A DNA stretch of 64,000 bases from Liopterus haemorrhoidalis (taxonomy: Eukaryota > Arthropoda > Insecta > Coleoptera > Dytiscidae), in the NCBI GenBank assembly GCA_963971575.1, contig OZ020611.1, positions 208,114,743 through 208,178,742 on the forward strand, written 5' to 3'. The notes under the pieces were generated by a model. It saw nothing but the letters and a program-made list of their open reading frames with translations. It had not been told where the DNA came from and did no database searches. The stretch's first letter is position 1; each line of letters opens with the position of its first letter. Shown here in pieces: positions 32,627 to 42,498 of this stretch. The position numbers and the translations under genes are program-made.

Positions 32627-33257
32627 TGTCACAATTATGATATAATTGTGTGCTAATGTCCCAATTCCTTGAGCGGCCATTAGGTCGTGTAGGTCGCGGT
32701 TGCTGACTTGCGGTTTTGGGAATTAAAGAATGTGCAAAGTGTTGAGTATTTGTCACCGTAAGTTTTGAACTACTTTATAATGTGTTGATAAACATTATTC
32801 AATTGTGCCGACTATGGTCTTTAATTGCTGCCAACAATTACACAAATGAATAATGTTTCCAAAACAATTGAGGTAGGACTTGACGTCATAGTGTCCTGGT
32901 TAACAGTTATAAAATGGTCTTAGGGAATAGAGTCGTCAGTCAATTATTCATTCAATCTGTTAGTGATTCATTCGACCATTTGTTGTGAGCACGCTACCCG
33001 AGGACCAGCCCAGCTGTCAAGTCACCAACCCGAGATGTGAGTGCCGTCTACAGGGCTTCTCCACGTGTCCGCTTCGTGCGGATACATGGTGTGGTTCGAC
33101 CGATCCTGGAGAAGCCGGGGCAAGAACGGGACTGACATCAGCCGCTAACCGTCAACACAGCAGCCATTCTGACAATTAATTATATTGTACTGTAATATTG
33201 TTATAATATAATAAATTTTGTAGAAAAGATGTCCGTTCTTAAATCCACCCCGTGACA
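32627..33257 (+). repeat. 3' LTR
   Basis: 631 bp, identical to the 5' LTR except for one extra base (GCCGTCTACA versus GCCGTTACA) and one substitution (GGGACTGAC versus GGGAATGAC). ATAT follows at 33258-33261. Confidence 0.9.
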
Positions 33258-33261
33258 ATAT

Positions 33262-33873
33262 TTTTAGCCAGGTACTACGAGAGTGTTAATATTTCACTCC
33301 ATATTTGACACTTAGTTTCAACGTGCCTCCACGTTCTTTGCGCGATAAAAATCTGCTCCACCAGCATCTATACAGAATTAACACTACCAGCAATACCCCC
33401 AATTAACCGTATGGTTACCTCCTTCAATAATACAGACAACTGCACAATGAAACACTAATAAACGCTGATTGAGCAAAATTACATGTGTTTTTGCTAAAAA
33501 CAACCAGTTGAGTGCAAAAGTTGGTAGCACATACGTTATATATTTTTTGAAAAAATCTAAACAATTTACAGAACTACAGATTGTAATTCTTGAATAAAAA
33601 ATAGCAGTTGTGGCTCCTCATGCAGAGCCAAGGAGCCCTGGCTCTTCCATTGCGACACCATCACAAATTAATCATTGACAAGCTTTTATTTTATTTAATA
33701 ATACTGATAAATACAAACATACAGTCGTTTAAGTACGGAACGCTGCTATTGCCATCCATTTGATGCGACGAAGCACACTTTATATTTATTAAGGCAGACG
33801 AGCCAAATCGAAACTGGCTCCATTTTCGATCTGTTTGTAGGCTTCGCGGAGAGTTGGCGGGTAACAGCGGGTG
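33262..33873. other. No gene; one palindromic segment
   Basis: Mostly unremarkable sequence. CAGAGCCAAGGAGCCCTGGC near 33625 with GGCTC words on either side looks like a decayed hAT-type end. No coding frame is recognised. Confidence 0.4.
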
Positions 33874-33881
33874 GTTAGAAT

Positions 33882-34773
33882 TAGAGATGGGTTGTTCATA
33901 AACGAACCGGCTCACTGAGCCGGCTCAGTACACTGACCGAAGTGACACGGATCACCAAATTGAAATGAGCCGACTACTGAAGGATACGATTGATCTGGCG
34001 ATTGTGAGCAGTGACCGGAGTGATCCGGATCTGGATCGATGTCATGTTCAACTTCGCGGGAACTAGGCTTATAATGTATTATCATAAAGTGTATTTTATC
34101 ATCAATTTGTAGGGTAGTCTATTTGAAACTAATAGGCTTAGTCTGTATTTTCTTACAACCATACTATATAAAAATATTAAAAATACTGCCCAAATCCTAG
34201 ATGTCCGATTTATAAGGGTAATAAACATCGCCATAAACTTAACACATCTGGTTTAAAATACAGTAGCTACATAAAGTGAATTGTTTGTTTACTATTAACC
34301 CGGAAAAAATGTTATATAATTCACTTCTATAGAATTTTATTTATTTAACTGAGCGACGTTCTACCTACATATTGTAAACCAATAACCGTATTGAACGAGC
34401 GACCGACAACAGACCGACCATTGCCTGAGCGACGTTCTACCTACATATCGCGGGTGACCTGGTAATACCTCCTATCTGCATAGGTATTACAGGTCACCAG
34501 TGATATTGTAAACCAACAACCCTATTGTACGAACGACCGACAACTCACCGATCTATGTCTGAGCGACGTTCTACCTACATATTTAACCAACAACCGTATT
34601 GAACGAACGACCGACAACTGACCGACCTGTGTCTCGGGAACATGTTGTCTTAGCCGGATCACTGAGCCGGATCAACGAGCCGGATCAACGAGCCGGATCA
34701 ACGAGCCGGCTCAGCAAACTGAATGACCTTAACTGATCCGGTTCCGCAAACTTATCCAAAATTCCCATCTCTA
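33882..34773. mobile_element. Non-autonomous hAT element (892 bp)
   Basis: Ends TAGAGATGGG and CCCATCTCTA are exact inverted repeats (hAT form (C/T)AGAGATGGG). Flanks GTTAGAAT (33874-33881) and GCTAGAAT (34774-34781) match at 7 of 8. Subterminal ACCGGCTCA/GGATCA words are repeated inward from both ends, including four 13-bp GAGCCGGATCAAC-type units at 34661-34712. No transposase. Confidence 0.85.
34345..34632 (+). repeat. Three tandem 75-80-bp units, middle one interrupted
   Basis: Each unit has GAGCGACGTTCTACCTACAT, ACCGTATTGAACGA and GACCGACAAC. The middle unit is split after CATAT by a 60-bp hairpin (34444-34501): GGTGACCTGGTAATACCT pairs with AGGTATTACAGGTCACC, one base missing. The hairpin looks like a separate tiny insertion. 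Confidence 0.8.
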
Positions 34774-34906
34774 GCTAGAATTACATCAAGGCACGCCCGC
34801 TAGATATTAGCCCATTAGTTCGAGTTAAGGTAGCATATAGCAAGCACCGCGTATTATAATGTATTTTTTTACTGTGTCGTGTTGTCAAAAAAATGGGGTA
34901 CTAGAG

Positions 34907-35209
34907 CAGGGGTCGGCAAACTTTAGAGGCTAAAGAGTCAAATTCACCTTTTACGGCATCAGGAAACTTTATTAGAGCCATTATTTTTGTTTTAAAACAT
35001 GACTTTTTTTAGCATCATTTAATGAGTAGTGCATAAATATGTTTTATGTTAGTCACTGGTATTATCGCTGCATAAAAATGCATGAGAATAAAATGAACTT
35101 TTGAGTGAATTTTTTCTAAATTTTATTCTTTATAAACTTAATTTGAAGATCCACACGAATATCCTCAAAGAGACCCATGTTGCTTGCGAGCCACGGTTTC
35201 CGGCCCCTA
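34907..35209. mobile_element. hAT MITE with perfect 8-bp duplication
   Basis: Starts CAGGGGTCGGCAAAC and ends GTTTCCGGCCCCTA. TACTAGAG stands on both sides (34899-34906, 35210-35217), a perfect 8-bp target duplication. 303 bp, no coding capacity. Confidence 0.9.
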
Positions 35210-36186
35210 TACTAGAGGGTTAAATAAGGAGTAACAATCGCAAAAAATGTAGATTTCATTGTTATTCTACTATGTTCCGGGGTAAAAATTTTCACTCAAA
35301 ATGTAGGTATGTTGCCATGATTTCGGTAAATTGTAAATACGAATCATGAAATTAACGTACCTTCCCTGTTAGAAAGTATTTTGATTTAGTACTTTGTGGT
35401 GACGGTTGGTTCTGTAGTGGCCACAGTTTTTATGTGGCTACTCCATTCAACATTGGTTTGGACGGGGTCAAAGTTTCAGTGAAATCACTTGATTTTCTAA
35501 TTTAGGAAATAACGTTTCAGTTATATATTATGTGTGATTTATTTGTGGGTATTATATAAACAGTTTGTAACAATTTGCAAACTTGGCATGTTGCAGCAAT
35601 ACATTAAATCCCAGATTCGCAAATTTCGGTTCTATGACAAATGATCTACATTATTTTGAATTAATTTGATAAACTTTATAATTTTTGATTAATTACTACG
35701 GAAACACATTTCCGTTTTTTTGTGTATCAAACATTGTGGATAAAACATTTTAAATTACGTTGAAATAGTTTTATGTTTCTTGTCATTTTATTCTCATTTT
35801 GTTTTTAACTAAAACTGGGATTCTTGGATCCAAAATAATTACAAAAAATTTAAACTTAACCACTAAGCAGAATTATTAAATAAAGAATAGAAATTACCCA
35901 GGGCGGGTGGCTCAGGTCCTTATCCTCTTTGCATTTTGGAAGGGGGGACCTTTTTTTAGGTCATAACTTGTATTTTTAAATGGAGACCATTTTTTAGGTC
36001 ATCACTTATATTTCAGAAATGAGTACTTTTTTAGGTCAGTATTAGAATTTGAAGGGTAAAGTCCCCCCCCCCCCCCTCCAAATCCTGGGTGAACACCTGA
36101 TAGACGTTACAAGAATTGAATAGCACAGATTGAGAGTTCCACGACATTTGAACATACGACAGATTAACATGCGACACTTTAACGTG
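35210..36186. other. Family C fragment and small repeats, no gene
   Basis: The family C end motif (GTGACGGTTGGTTCTGTAGT, GGCCACAG) lies at 35375-35450. Around 35950-36035 the phrase TTTTTTAGGTCAT(A/C)ACTT is repeated three times, and a run of about 15 C is at 36063-36077. Near 36140-36190, CGACA(T/C)TTTAAC-type words repeat. No gene. Confidence 0.5.
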
Positions 36187-36456
36187 GACAGATTAACATA
36201 CATGTCTACACTTACTGCAATTTTTTCTTTTCTTCAAAATATTTATTCAGGAATGGACAGTAAATGCTATTGCTTAGGAATGTTCTTCGATCTTTCGAAA
36301 GCTTTGACTGCATCAATCTTGAAATTTTATTGTCAAAATTAAATACATTAGGTATCACGGGTATTGGTAATTAGTGGATTATGTCTTTTACACAAAATAG
36401 GTCTCGGTTAGTGTCCTTAAATTCTAATAATCAAATTTATAATTCTGACACTCGTA
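36187..36456 (+). pseudogene. Jockey-like LINE reverse transcriptase, 5' piece
   Basis: The frame gives TYMSTLTAIFSFLQNIYSGM, then YCLGMFFDLSKA, the first catalytic block of the reverse transcriptase (FFDLSKAFD). A single T is missing after SKA, so the rest (FDCINLEILLSKLNTLGITG) is one frame off. The piece ends at 36456 where mariner M2 copy 2 is inserted. It continues at 37779. Confidence 0.85.
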
Positions 36457-37776
36457 CCAGGTCTACAAGTATGAAATGCGGATTTTTTTTTAATAAAACA
36501 CATTAATCTCAAAAGGACAGTAAAAGTTTATTTATTCAAAGTATGCTCCATTAGAAGTTATACATTTTTCCCATCTTACAGGCAATTTGTGAATACCTCG
36601 CCAGTAGAACTCTTCCCCATTCCCCGCAAACTATTCATCTAGCTATTCTTTCACATTTTCATATGAACAAAAGTGCTGCTCGGCAAGTGCGTGACCCATC
36701 GATGCTATCAAGTGGTAATCTGAAGGGGCCAAGTCTGGTGAGTAAGCGGCATGGGGTAGCACTTCCCACTTGACTGCCTCCAATGTGTTGCAAACTGCTT
36801 TTGCCTAATGTGGTAGACCGTTATAGTGAAGAAAGATTATCTTGTACTGTCTTCTTTCGTATTCTGGTCGTTTTATGAGCAGCGAATGGTTTAATTCGAT
36901 CAGTTGTTGTTGGTAGCGTTGGTTATTAACTGTTTCACCAGGTTTTAACAATTCATAATAGACCACACCCTTTTGGTCCCACCAAGTACAGAGCATTGTC
37001 TTTTTGCTAAAGCGATTCGGTCTTGCAGTTGATGTGGATGGTGAGCCTGAGTTCACCCATGATTTTTTGCGTTTGGGATTTTTAAAATAAATCCATTTTT
37101 CATCGCCAGTAATGATACGATGCAAAAAAGACTTTCTTTTGTATCGTGCAAGCAAAATTTCACAAGTGTTTTTGCGTTTTTCCATCTGCCTCTCATTCAA
37201 TGCATGTGGAACCCATCTGCTGACTTTCTGGATCTTACCCATCTCTCGTAGGCGATTGGAAACAGCTTGTTGACTAACGCCTAACTGCTCTGCTAGTCAA
37301 TACCAGTCTCTGATAGTCAATCACAAAAACTGTTGTTTTTGTGATTGACTATCGTCTCCCTGTAGCAATGTTTCCAATTTTGTATCTTCATATTTTTTTG
37401 GAGGTTTTCCATGTTCTTTGTCTGTAAGATCAAAGTCACCACTTTTGAAACGCCGAAACCATCGTTCACACGTATCTTGCGATCGAGCATATTCACCATA
37501 AGCTTCTCGAAGCAGTCGGTATGATTCAGCAGCAGTTTTTTTCAAATGAAAACAAAACAGTAGTACTGTCCGCGAATGCTCTTTATTTGGCACAAAATAT
37601 GACATTTTTAACACAGTAAAACAAAACTATATGATCATTTTTCAAATTATAACCTATACGCATTTGACACTTAATGATAACTTAACAAAACGCCATATGT
37701 GTTGAAACTTTGAACTATACACTCTGTTTGCGCGGCAAGTTTGAAAAAAATCCGCATTTCATACTTGTAGACCTGG
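36457..37776 (-). mobile_element. Mariner element M2, copy 2 (1320 bp) inside a LINE
   Basis: Ends CCAGGTCTACAAGTATGAAA and its reverse complement, flanked by TA (36455-36456, 37777-37778). Removing it restores the reverse transcriptase from SDTR to TGVPQGS. It carries an extra 40 or so bp relative to copy 1, made of a palindrome at 37312-37353. Confidence 0.95.
36805..37614 (-). pseudogene. M2 mariner transposase, copy 2, broken
   Basis: Homologous to 27223-28179 and begins MSYFVPNKEHSRTVLLFC. The region of KQLVEQLG is disrupted by the 42-bp palindromic insertion. In the second catalytic segment FLRDYAPSH has become FLHYNGLPH, so that Asp is lost to Tyr, and a stop follows directly (AAG to TAG). 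The remaining C-terminal coding sequence is still readable down to about 36640. It keeps the Glu codon that is a stop in copy 1. Confidence 0.9.
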
Positions 37777-37778
37777 TA

Positions 37779-38700
37779 AATCTCATACCGGAGTGCCGCA
37801 GGGTTCCCTTTTAGAACTTATGCTTTCTTTGTTATATATAAATAATCTTGATAGTTATTTTCCACCTGGCGGAATAATAAGTCAATACGCAGATGATACA
37901 AATCTTCTTGTTAATAAATCAAATTTCACCGACTCTATTAATTATGCAAATGATTCATTCTTAACTTTTAATAATTGGTGTGAGGATAATAAACTTCTCC
38001 TAAATAAAGGAAAAACCTCATTTATATATTTCCAAGCACCATTAACTAGTAGTCCCCTCATACGTACAACTGGCTCGCCGTCATTAACACAATTAACAAC
38101 TGTCAAATTTTTAAATGTAATTATTCATCAAAACTTACGATGAGCATCCCACATTGACTATATGAATCTTAAATTGTCTACAGTTTGTTATATGTTAAAG
38201 AGACTTAGAGATTATACTTCTATAAGTGCGTTAAAGTCTGTCTATTTTGCAAAATTTCATTCTGTTATAAATTACGGGATACTGTTTTGGGGCAAATGCT
38301 TCTGAAGCTAATAAATTATTTATACAACAGAAAAGAGCTGTCCGCATTATGACCTTTAATTTAGCTAGAACCTCATGCAAAAATATTTTTCATTAGTTAA
38401 ACATATTAACTCTTCCATTACTGTATATCTTAGAATGTACAATGTTTGTTAAAGTCCACCCTGATCTTTTCTAGCAAAATAGAAACTATAATTACAACAC
38501 AAGAAATAAACTTGACTTGTGCTTGGATAAACACAGTTCTCATTTATATAGCCATAGTCCTCAATATATGTGCTCAAAAATTTATAATGCTGTACCTGAA
38601 GATTTGAAAGTCATATCTAATTGTAAAATTTTTAAACGTAAATTTAAGAATTATTTGATGAGCAATGTTTTTACTCAGTCTCTGTATATTTAAATAATGA
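37779..38700 (+). pseudogene. Jockey-like LINE reverse transcriptase, 3' piece
   Basis: Continues after mariner with TGVPQGSLLELMLSLLYINN and the catalytic QYADDTNLLV, then SKCEIxLN-equivalent WCEDNKLLLNKGKT and VKFLNVIIHQN. After a stop at 38141, shifted frames give HIDYMNLKLSTVCYMLKRLR, INYGILFWGK, FIQQKRAVRIMTF, NYNTRNKLDL and YNAVPEDLKV, the complete C-terminal part of a Jockey-like protein. Several frameshifts and stops show that it is dead. The 3' untranslated region probably continues to 39681. Confidence 0.88.
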
Positions 38701-38761
38701 ATTGTAATACAATTTACATACTATGAGATTCAAATCTTCTTTTACTACTCGTATATATATA

Positions 38762-39262
38762 CAGTAGGTGGCCAAATTATTAGGGCAGCACACACCCCCT
38801 GTAATTTTCACGTTTAAATGCATTTTGTGAGAAAATAAATTGTTTTTAAATCATTTTTCTTCTATATTCTTGTTGCTGGTATCATTATTATTTTAAAAAG
38901 CGGGAGATCGCCAAAGAAATCATCACCACCAAGCGGCAGTTTATAGAAACCCTTATCAGAGAGTGGCATCACAACCCCAATCTCCGACACAACGCAAAAA
39001 TCTGCATAGAAAGCATGCCCAAACGCCTGGAAACCGCAATCGCAGCAAAGGGTGGCATTACAAAATATTAAGATTTTACTTAATTTGTTAAATTAACACT
39101 TTTTATACAAAAATAAATTATTATGAATAAGCAATTATGTCGTTTTATATTCTAAATAAAGCACTCTAATGAATAAAAATAAATACGAGACCCAAAGCCA
39201 CTTATTTCCTCATTAAATTCATTTGAAAATTACAGAAAATCTGCACTGTCCCTAATAATTAT
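38762..39262 (+). mobile_element. Tc1-like deletion derivative
   Basis: Starts CAGTAGGTGGCCAAATTATT after TA and ends CTGTCCCTAATAATTA before TA. The ends share AATTATTAGGG and TGTAATTTTC in inverted order, with drift. Only the transposase C-terminus remains inside. Confidence 0.65.
38898..39071 (+). pseudogene. Tc1 transposase C-terminal 57 codons
   Basis: KREIAKEIITTKRQFIETLI, REWHHNPNLRHNAKICIESM, PKRLETAIAAKGGITKY then stop. This matches the Tc1 C-terminus (usual WxxIxxxxCxxLxxSMPRRxxAVIxAKGGxTKY). All catalytic residues are deleted. Confidence 0.85.
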
Positions 39263-39270
39263 ATATATAG

Positions 39271-39303
<33 letters not shown>

Positions 39304-39477
39304 AATATAGATTTATTTTCTAAGAATCTGCCGATAAAATAACATATAGAATGTCTAGGGTTTAGTAGGCATAAACAAGAAACCCTAGGCACTCCTATAT
39401 CCTATGATCGATATGAAAAATATTTTGCAGATTTATTTTCTAAGCATCTGCCGATAAAATAACATATATATTCCACC

Positions 39478-39541
<64 letters not shown>
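39253..39541. repeat. (TA)n tracts enclosing a Helitron-array fragment
   Basis: (TA)n at about 39250-39302 and 39478-39541. Between them, 39303-39470 is a copy of 1.4 array units that appears identical to 40669-40830 of Helitron H2, including the shared variants GTTTAGTAGG and AAGCATCTGCC. Confidence 0.85.
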
Positions 39542-39544
<3 letters not shown>

Positions 39545-39681
39545 ATTTTGTTTATTGTAAAATAATCATGTAATATTTTTTATTCTCATGTCATTCCGTA
39601 TGACCTAACCTAATGTCTTATTTATGTTATAAACATTTCTGTACTCTAAAAGGTTAAATAAATATTATTATTATTATTATA
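39545..39681 (+). other. Probable LINE 3' end with (ATT)n tail
   Basis: AATAAATATTATTATTATT closes a segment that resembles the tail of the LINE at 11700-11755. It may be the displaced 3' end of the LINE at 36187-38700, separated by the Tc1 derivative and TA tracts. Confidence 0.4.
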
Positions 39682-40189
39682 CGACCTATGAACATAGACA
39701 CATTTTCACTGTTGGCAATCTAGCTGCTAAAGGTGAATAAAAAAATCGTAGCCCAGGAATCTCTAGTTCCATGCTTCTGGGGGCAATAAATACGCCTATG
39801 AATATCGACAGACAGATGTCGAATATATCCACTTGAGTTGAAAATAAAGAATCCATGATGAAGATTGATCGATCAATGTCTAATTAACTTGGGCAACTAA
39901 TTAAAACATTACATTTGAAAGAAAATGAGATAAAAAAGTTTCCACTCAAGTTAAAAGTTGTCAATGATTTTACTTTTGTATGAATTAAGTACTGATGACC
40001 TTAAGGGATAGTATTCAGCTAATTAGCTTAAGTTGAAATAAATTAGCTACTGCAATCTTGGTTATAAATTCGCTGGTTACATTTACAATGAATATTAAAA
40101 GGATAGAGGAAACAATAGTGCGAAGTAAAGATTTTTATTCAGAAATTACTTTTTAAATTTGGTAATTTATTGGAGGCGCACGCACGCAG
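39682..40189. other. No gene seen
   Basis: No coding, RNA or repeat signal recognised. Confidence 0.4.
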
Positions 40190-40220
40190 GCGCATGGTGT
40201 GTGTGATCTGGGAAACATTG

Positions 40221-40285
40221 TGACGTCATTTTTTCCTAAGGTTCTCGTGATTGGCTAACTGGGGACTCTTGAGGTCTCTTGTTTG
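40221..40285 (+). promoter_or_regulatory. CRE/CCAAT-like cassette, 5' side of H2 array
   Basis: TGACGTCA at 40221-40228, then GGTTCTCGTGATTGGCTAAC (inverted CCAAT). Same as 19664-19729 in H1. Confidence 0.5.
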
Positions 40286-40295
40286 ACAGGTATAT

Positions 40296-41570
40296 TGCAG
40301 ATTTATTCTCTAAGAATCTACGAATATAATTACATATAGTAATGTGTAGGATTTCGTAGGCATAAACAGGAAACTCTAGATACTCCTATATGATTTGACG
40401 ATTTGACCGATATGAACAATATTTTGTAGATTTATTCTCTAAGAAACTGCGAATAAAATAAGCGAAGAGATGTCTAGGGTTTCGTAGGCATAAACAAGAA
40501 ACTCTAGACACTCCTATATCCTTTGACTGATATCAACAATATTTTGCAGATTTATTCTCTAAGAATCTACAAATATTATACACAGAAATGTCTAGGGTTT
40601 CGTAAGCATAAACAAGAAACTCTAGACACTCCTATATCCTATGATCGATATGAAAAATATTTTGCAGATTTATTTTCTAAGAATCTGCCGATAAAATAAC
40701 ATATAGAATGTCTAGGGTTTAGTAGGCATAAACAAGAAACCCTAGGCACTCCTATATCCTATGATCGATATGAAAAATATTTTGCAGATTTATTTTCTAA
40801 GCATCTGCCGATAAAATAACATATAGAAATGTCTAGGATTTCGTAGGCATAAACAAGAGACTCCTATATCCTTTGACCGATATGAACAATATTTTGCAGT
40901 TTTATTCTTTAAGAATCTGCGGACAAAATAAAATACATAAATGTCAAGGGTTTCGTAGTCATAAATAAGAAACGCTAGACACTACCATATTCTTTGATCA
41001 ATATGAAAAATATTTTGCAGATATATTCTCTAAGAATCTGCGGATAAAACAACGTAAAGAAAAGTCTAGAGTTTCGTAGGCATAAACAAGAAACTCTAGA
41101 CAATTCTAAATCCTTTTATCGATATGAAAAATATTCTGCAAATTTAGTATTTAAAAATCTGCGGATAAAATAATCTATAGAAATGTCTAGAGTTTCGTAG
41201 GCATAAACAAGAAACCCTAGGATACTCATTTGCTCCGATATGAACAGTTTTTTAGAGATTTATTCTCTACGTATCTACGAATATAATTTCATACAGAAAT
41301 GTCTAGGATTTCGTAGGTATTAAAAAGGAACTGTAGACACGCTTATATCCTTTTACCGATATAAACAATATTTTGCCGATTTAATCTTTAAGAATCTACA
41401 AATATAATTATATATAGAAATATTTAGGATTTCATAGGTATAAAAATAAACTTTAGACACTGTTATATCCTTTGACCGATATGAACAATATTTTGCAGAT
41501 TTATTTCCTAAGAATTTACGAATATAATTACATACATAAATGTCTAGTGTTTCGTAGGCATAAATTAAAG
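40296..41570 (+). repeat. 11-unit, about 120-bp tandem array of H2
   Basis: The anchor GTAGGCATAAAC is spaced 127, 118, 120, 121, 112, 121, 121, 116, 120 and 121 bp. Typical units contain CTAGGGTTTC and GAAACTCTAG around a 14-nt loop. The 112-bp unit has the same hairpin-arm deletion (ACAAGAGACTCC) as one H1 unit. Confidence 0.9.
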
Positions 41571-41714
41571 TCTCAAATTATTTTTAGTTTTAACAATATA
41601 ACAATATAAATGTAATGTACTGAGAATGAATCGTTTTCCCATCTTAAAAAGTTCTTGAATAAATAATCTAACTAAAAAATTTGCAGGTGTCTGTATGTAG
41701 TGTCGGTAACATTA

Positions 41715-41850
41715 TGACGTCAATTTTTCCTAAGGTTCTCGTGATTGGCTAACTAGGGACACCCTTTCTCTTGATTGGCTGACAAGTGACACCCTTTCCC
41801 GTGAAATGGCTAACGGGTGATATCCTGTGCCCTGATTCGCTGGCCGGCGA
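41715..41850 (+). promoter_or_regulatory. CRE/CCAAT-like cassette, 3' side of H2 array
   Basis: TGACGTCA at 41715-41722 and then GTGATTGGCTAACTAGGGAC, TTGATTGGCTGACAAGTGAC and two weaker copies at about 31-bp spacing. Matches 18122-18253. Confidence 0.5.
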
Positions 41851-41961
41851 TGAATTTAAGATACGTTAAGAAATAAAACCAAATACAAACAATTGAAATT
41901 TTTATATTATAAATCCGTCATTGTTGACGGGTAATATCCTAGTTAAATAATAAACATGTTG

Positions 41962-42272
41962 ATTTACAATTGATTTTAAGTAGATTTCTATTTGACCATC
42001 GCAACATGGATCACTGTACCACCGGAAAGGATTCAGCCGTTTTAATGTTTGGAAGGAACCTCCGCACCCGATTCGATATGCTAAAGCCTGAGGGAGAGTT
42101 TAGAGATGATTTAGAAATTAGAAATTTTGTAAAAAATAAACAAAAAAATCAAATAAAATATTATAAAGGTAAATGAGTAGTAAAATTTGATATAAATGAA
42201 AATGTTTTAGTCAGAGATTTTAGACAACAAAATAAACCATCATGGTTGAGAGGAGTAATATGTAAAAAGCAG
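41962..42272 (+). pseudogene. Ty3/gypsy integrase C-terminal fragment
   Basis: The frame reads FLFDHRNMDHCTTGKDSAVL, MFGRNLRTRFDMLKP, then after a frameshift near 42170 VVKFDINENVLVRDFRQQNK and PSWLRGVI. This is the end of a gypsy integrase of the K02A2.6-like type (FLxxYRNxxHxTTGxSPAxLMxGRxLRTRFDLL ... VxVRDYRxxxKPxWxxGxI). Upstream parts are missing where Helitron H2 ends. Another such fragment, of the integrase core, is at 55070-55262. Both differ from the gypsy at 46147. Confidence 0.8.
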
Positions 42273-42274
42273 GG

Positions 42275-42420
42275 ACCTGAACCCGAACCCGAATCGAAAT
42301 CCGAAGAAAACCTATATGTTTCGTGAACCTGAACCGATCCATTATATTTCAAGGTCTGTGAACCAAAACCTGAACCCGAACCTTTTATGATTAACAGGTA
42401 ACCATGTATTTTTAACAGGT
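42275..42420 (+). repeat. (GAACCC)n-like repeats
   Basis: Imperfect repeats of CCTGAACCCGAACC, interrupted by unique sequence, also as AACAGGT/ACCTG words. Confidence 0.6.
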
Positions 42421-42498
42421 TCAGGAAATTATTGTGTACTTATTATTTATTATGGTAATTATTGTATACTTTACATTCTAAAATTATTATTTCATATA

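Larger units (their letters stand above)
30361..33257 (+). mobile_element. Young non-autonomous LTR retrotransposon (2.9 kb)
   Basis: Two LTRs (30361-30990, 32627-33257) in direct orientation differ at two places in about 630 bp. They start TGTCAC and end GTGACA, and ATAT flanks both ends. After the 5' LTR comes a primer-binding site; before the 3' LTR a purine run GGGGGGGGGAGTAA. The 1.6-kb interior has no protease, reverse transcriptase or integrase. It holds a possible gag remnant and a 79-codon frame. The element must rely on another element's enzymes. Confidence 0.9.
40190..41942 (+). mobile_element. Helitron H2, non-autonomous, plus strand
   Basis: 3' end: hairpin CCGTCA/TGACGG (41915-41930) and CTAG (41939-41942) before host T, the same terminus as H1. 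The left edge is uncertain; homology to H1 starts near GGTGTGTGTGATCTG. The interior has the same order as H1: CRE/CCAAT cassette, 11-unit array, cassette with three or four CCAAT repeats, terminal hairpin. Confidence 0.82.

Noticed and set aside
30361..33257. Two independent solo LTRs
   Set aside because: Direct orientation, near identity, a primer-binding site after one, a purine tract before the other, and one shared ATAT duplication show a single element.
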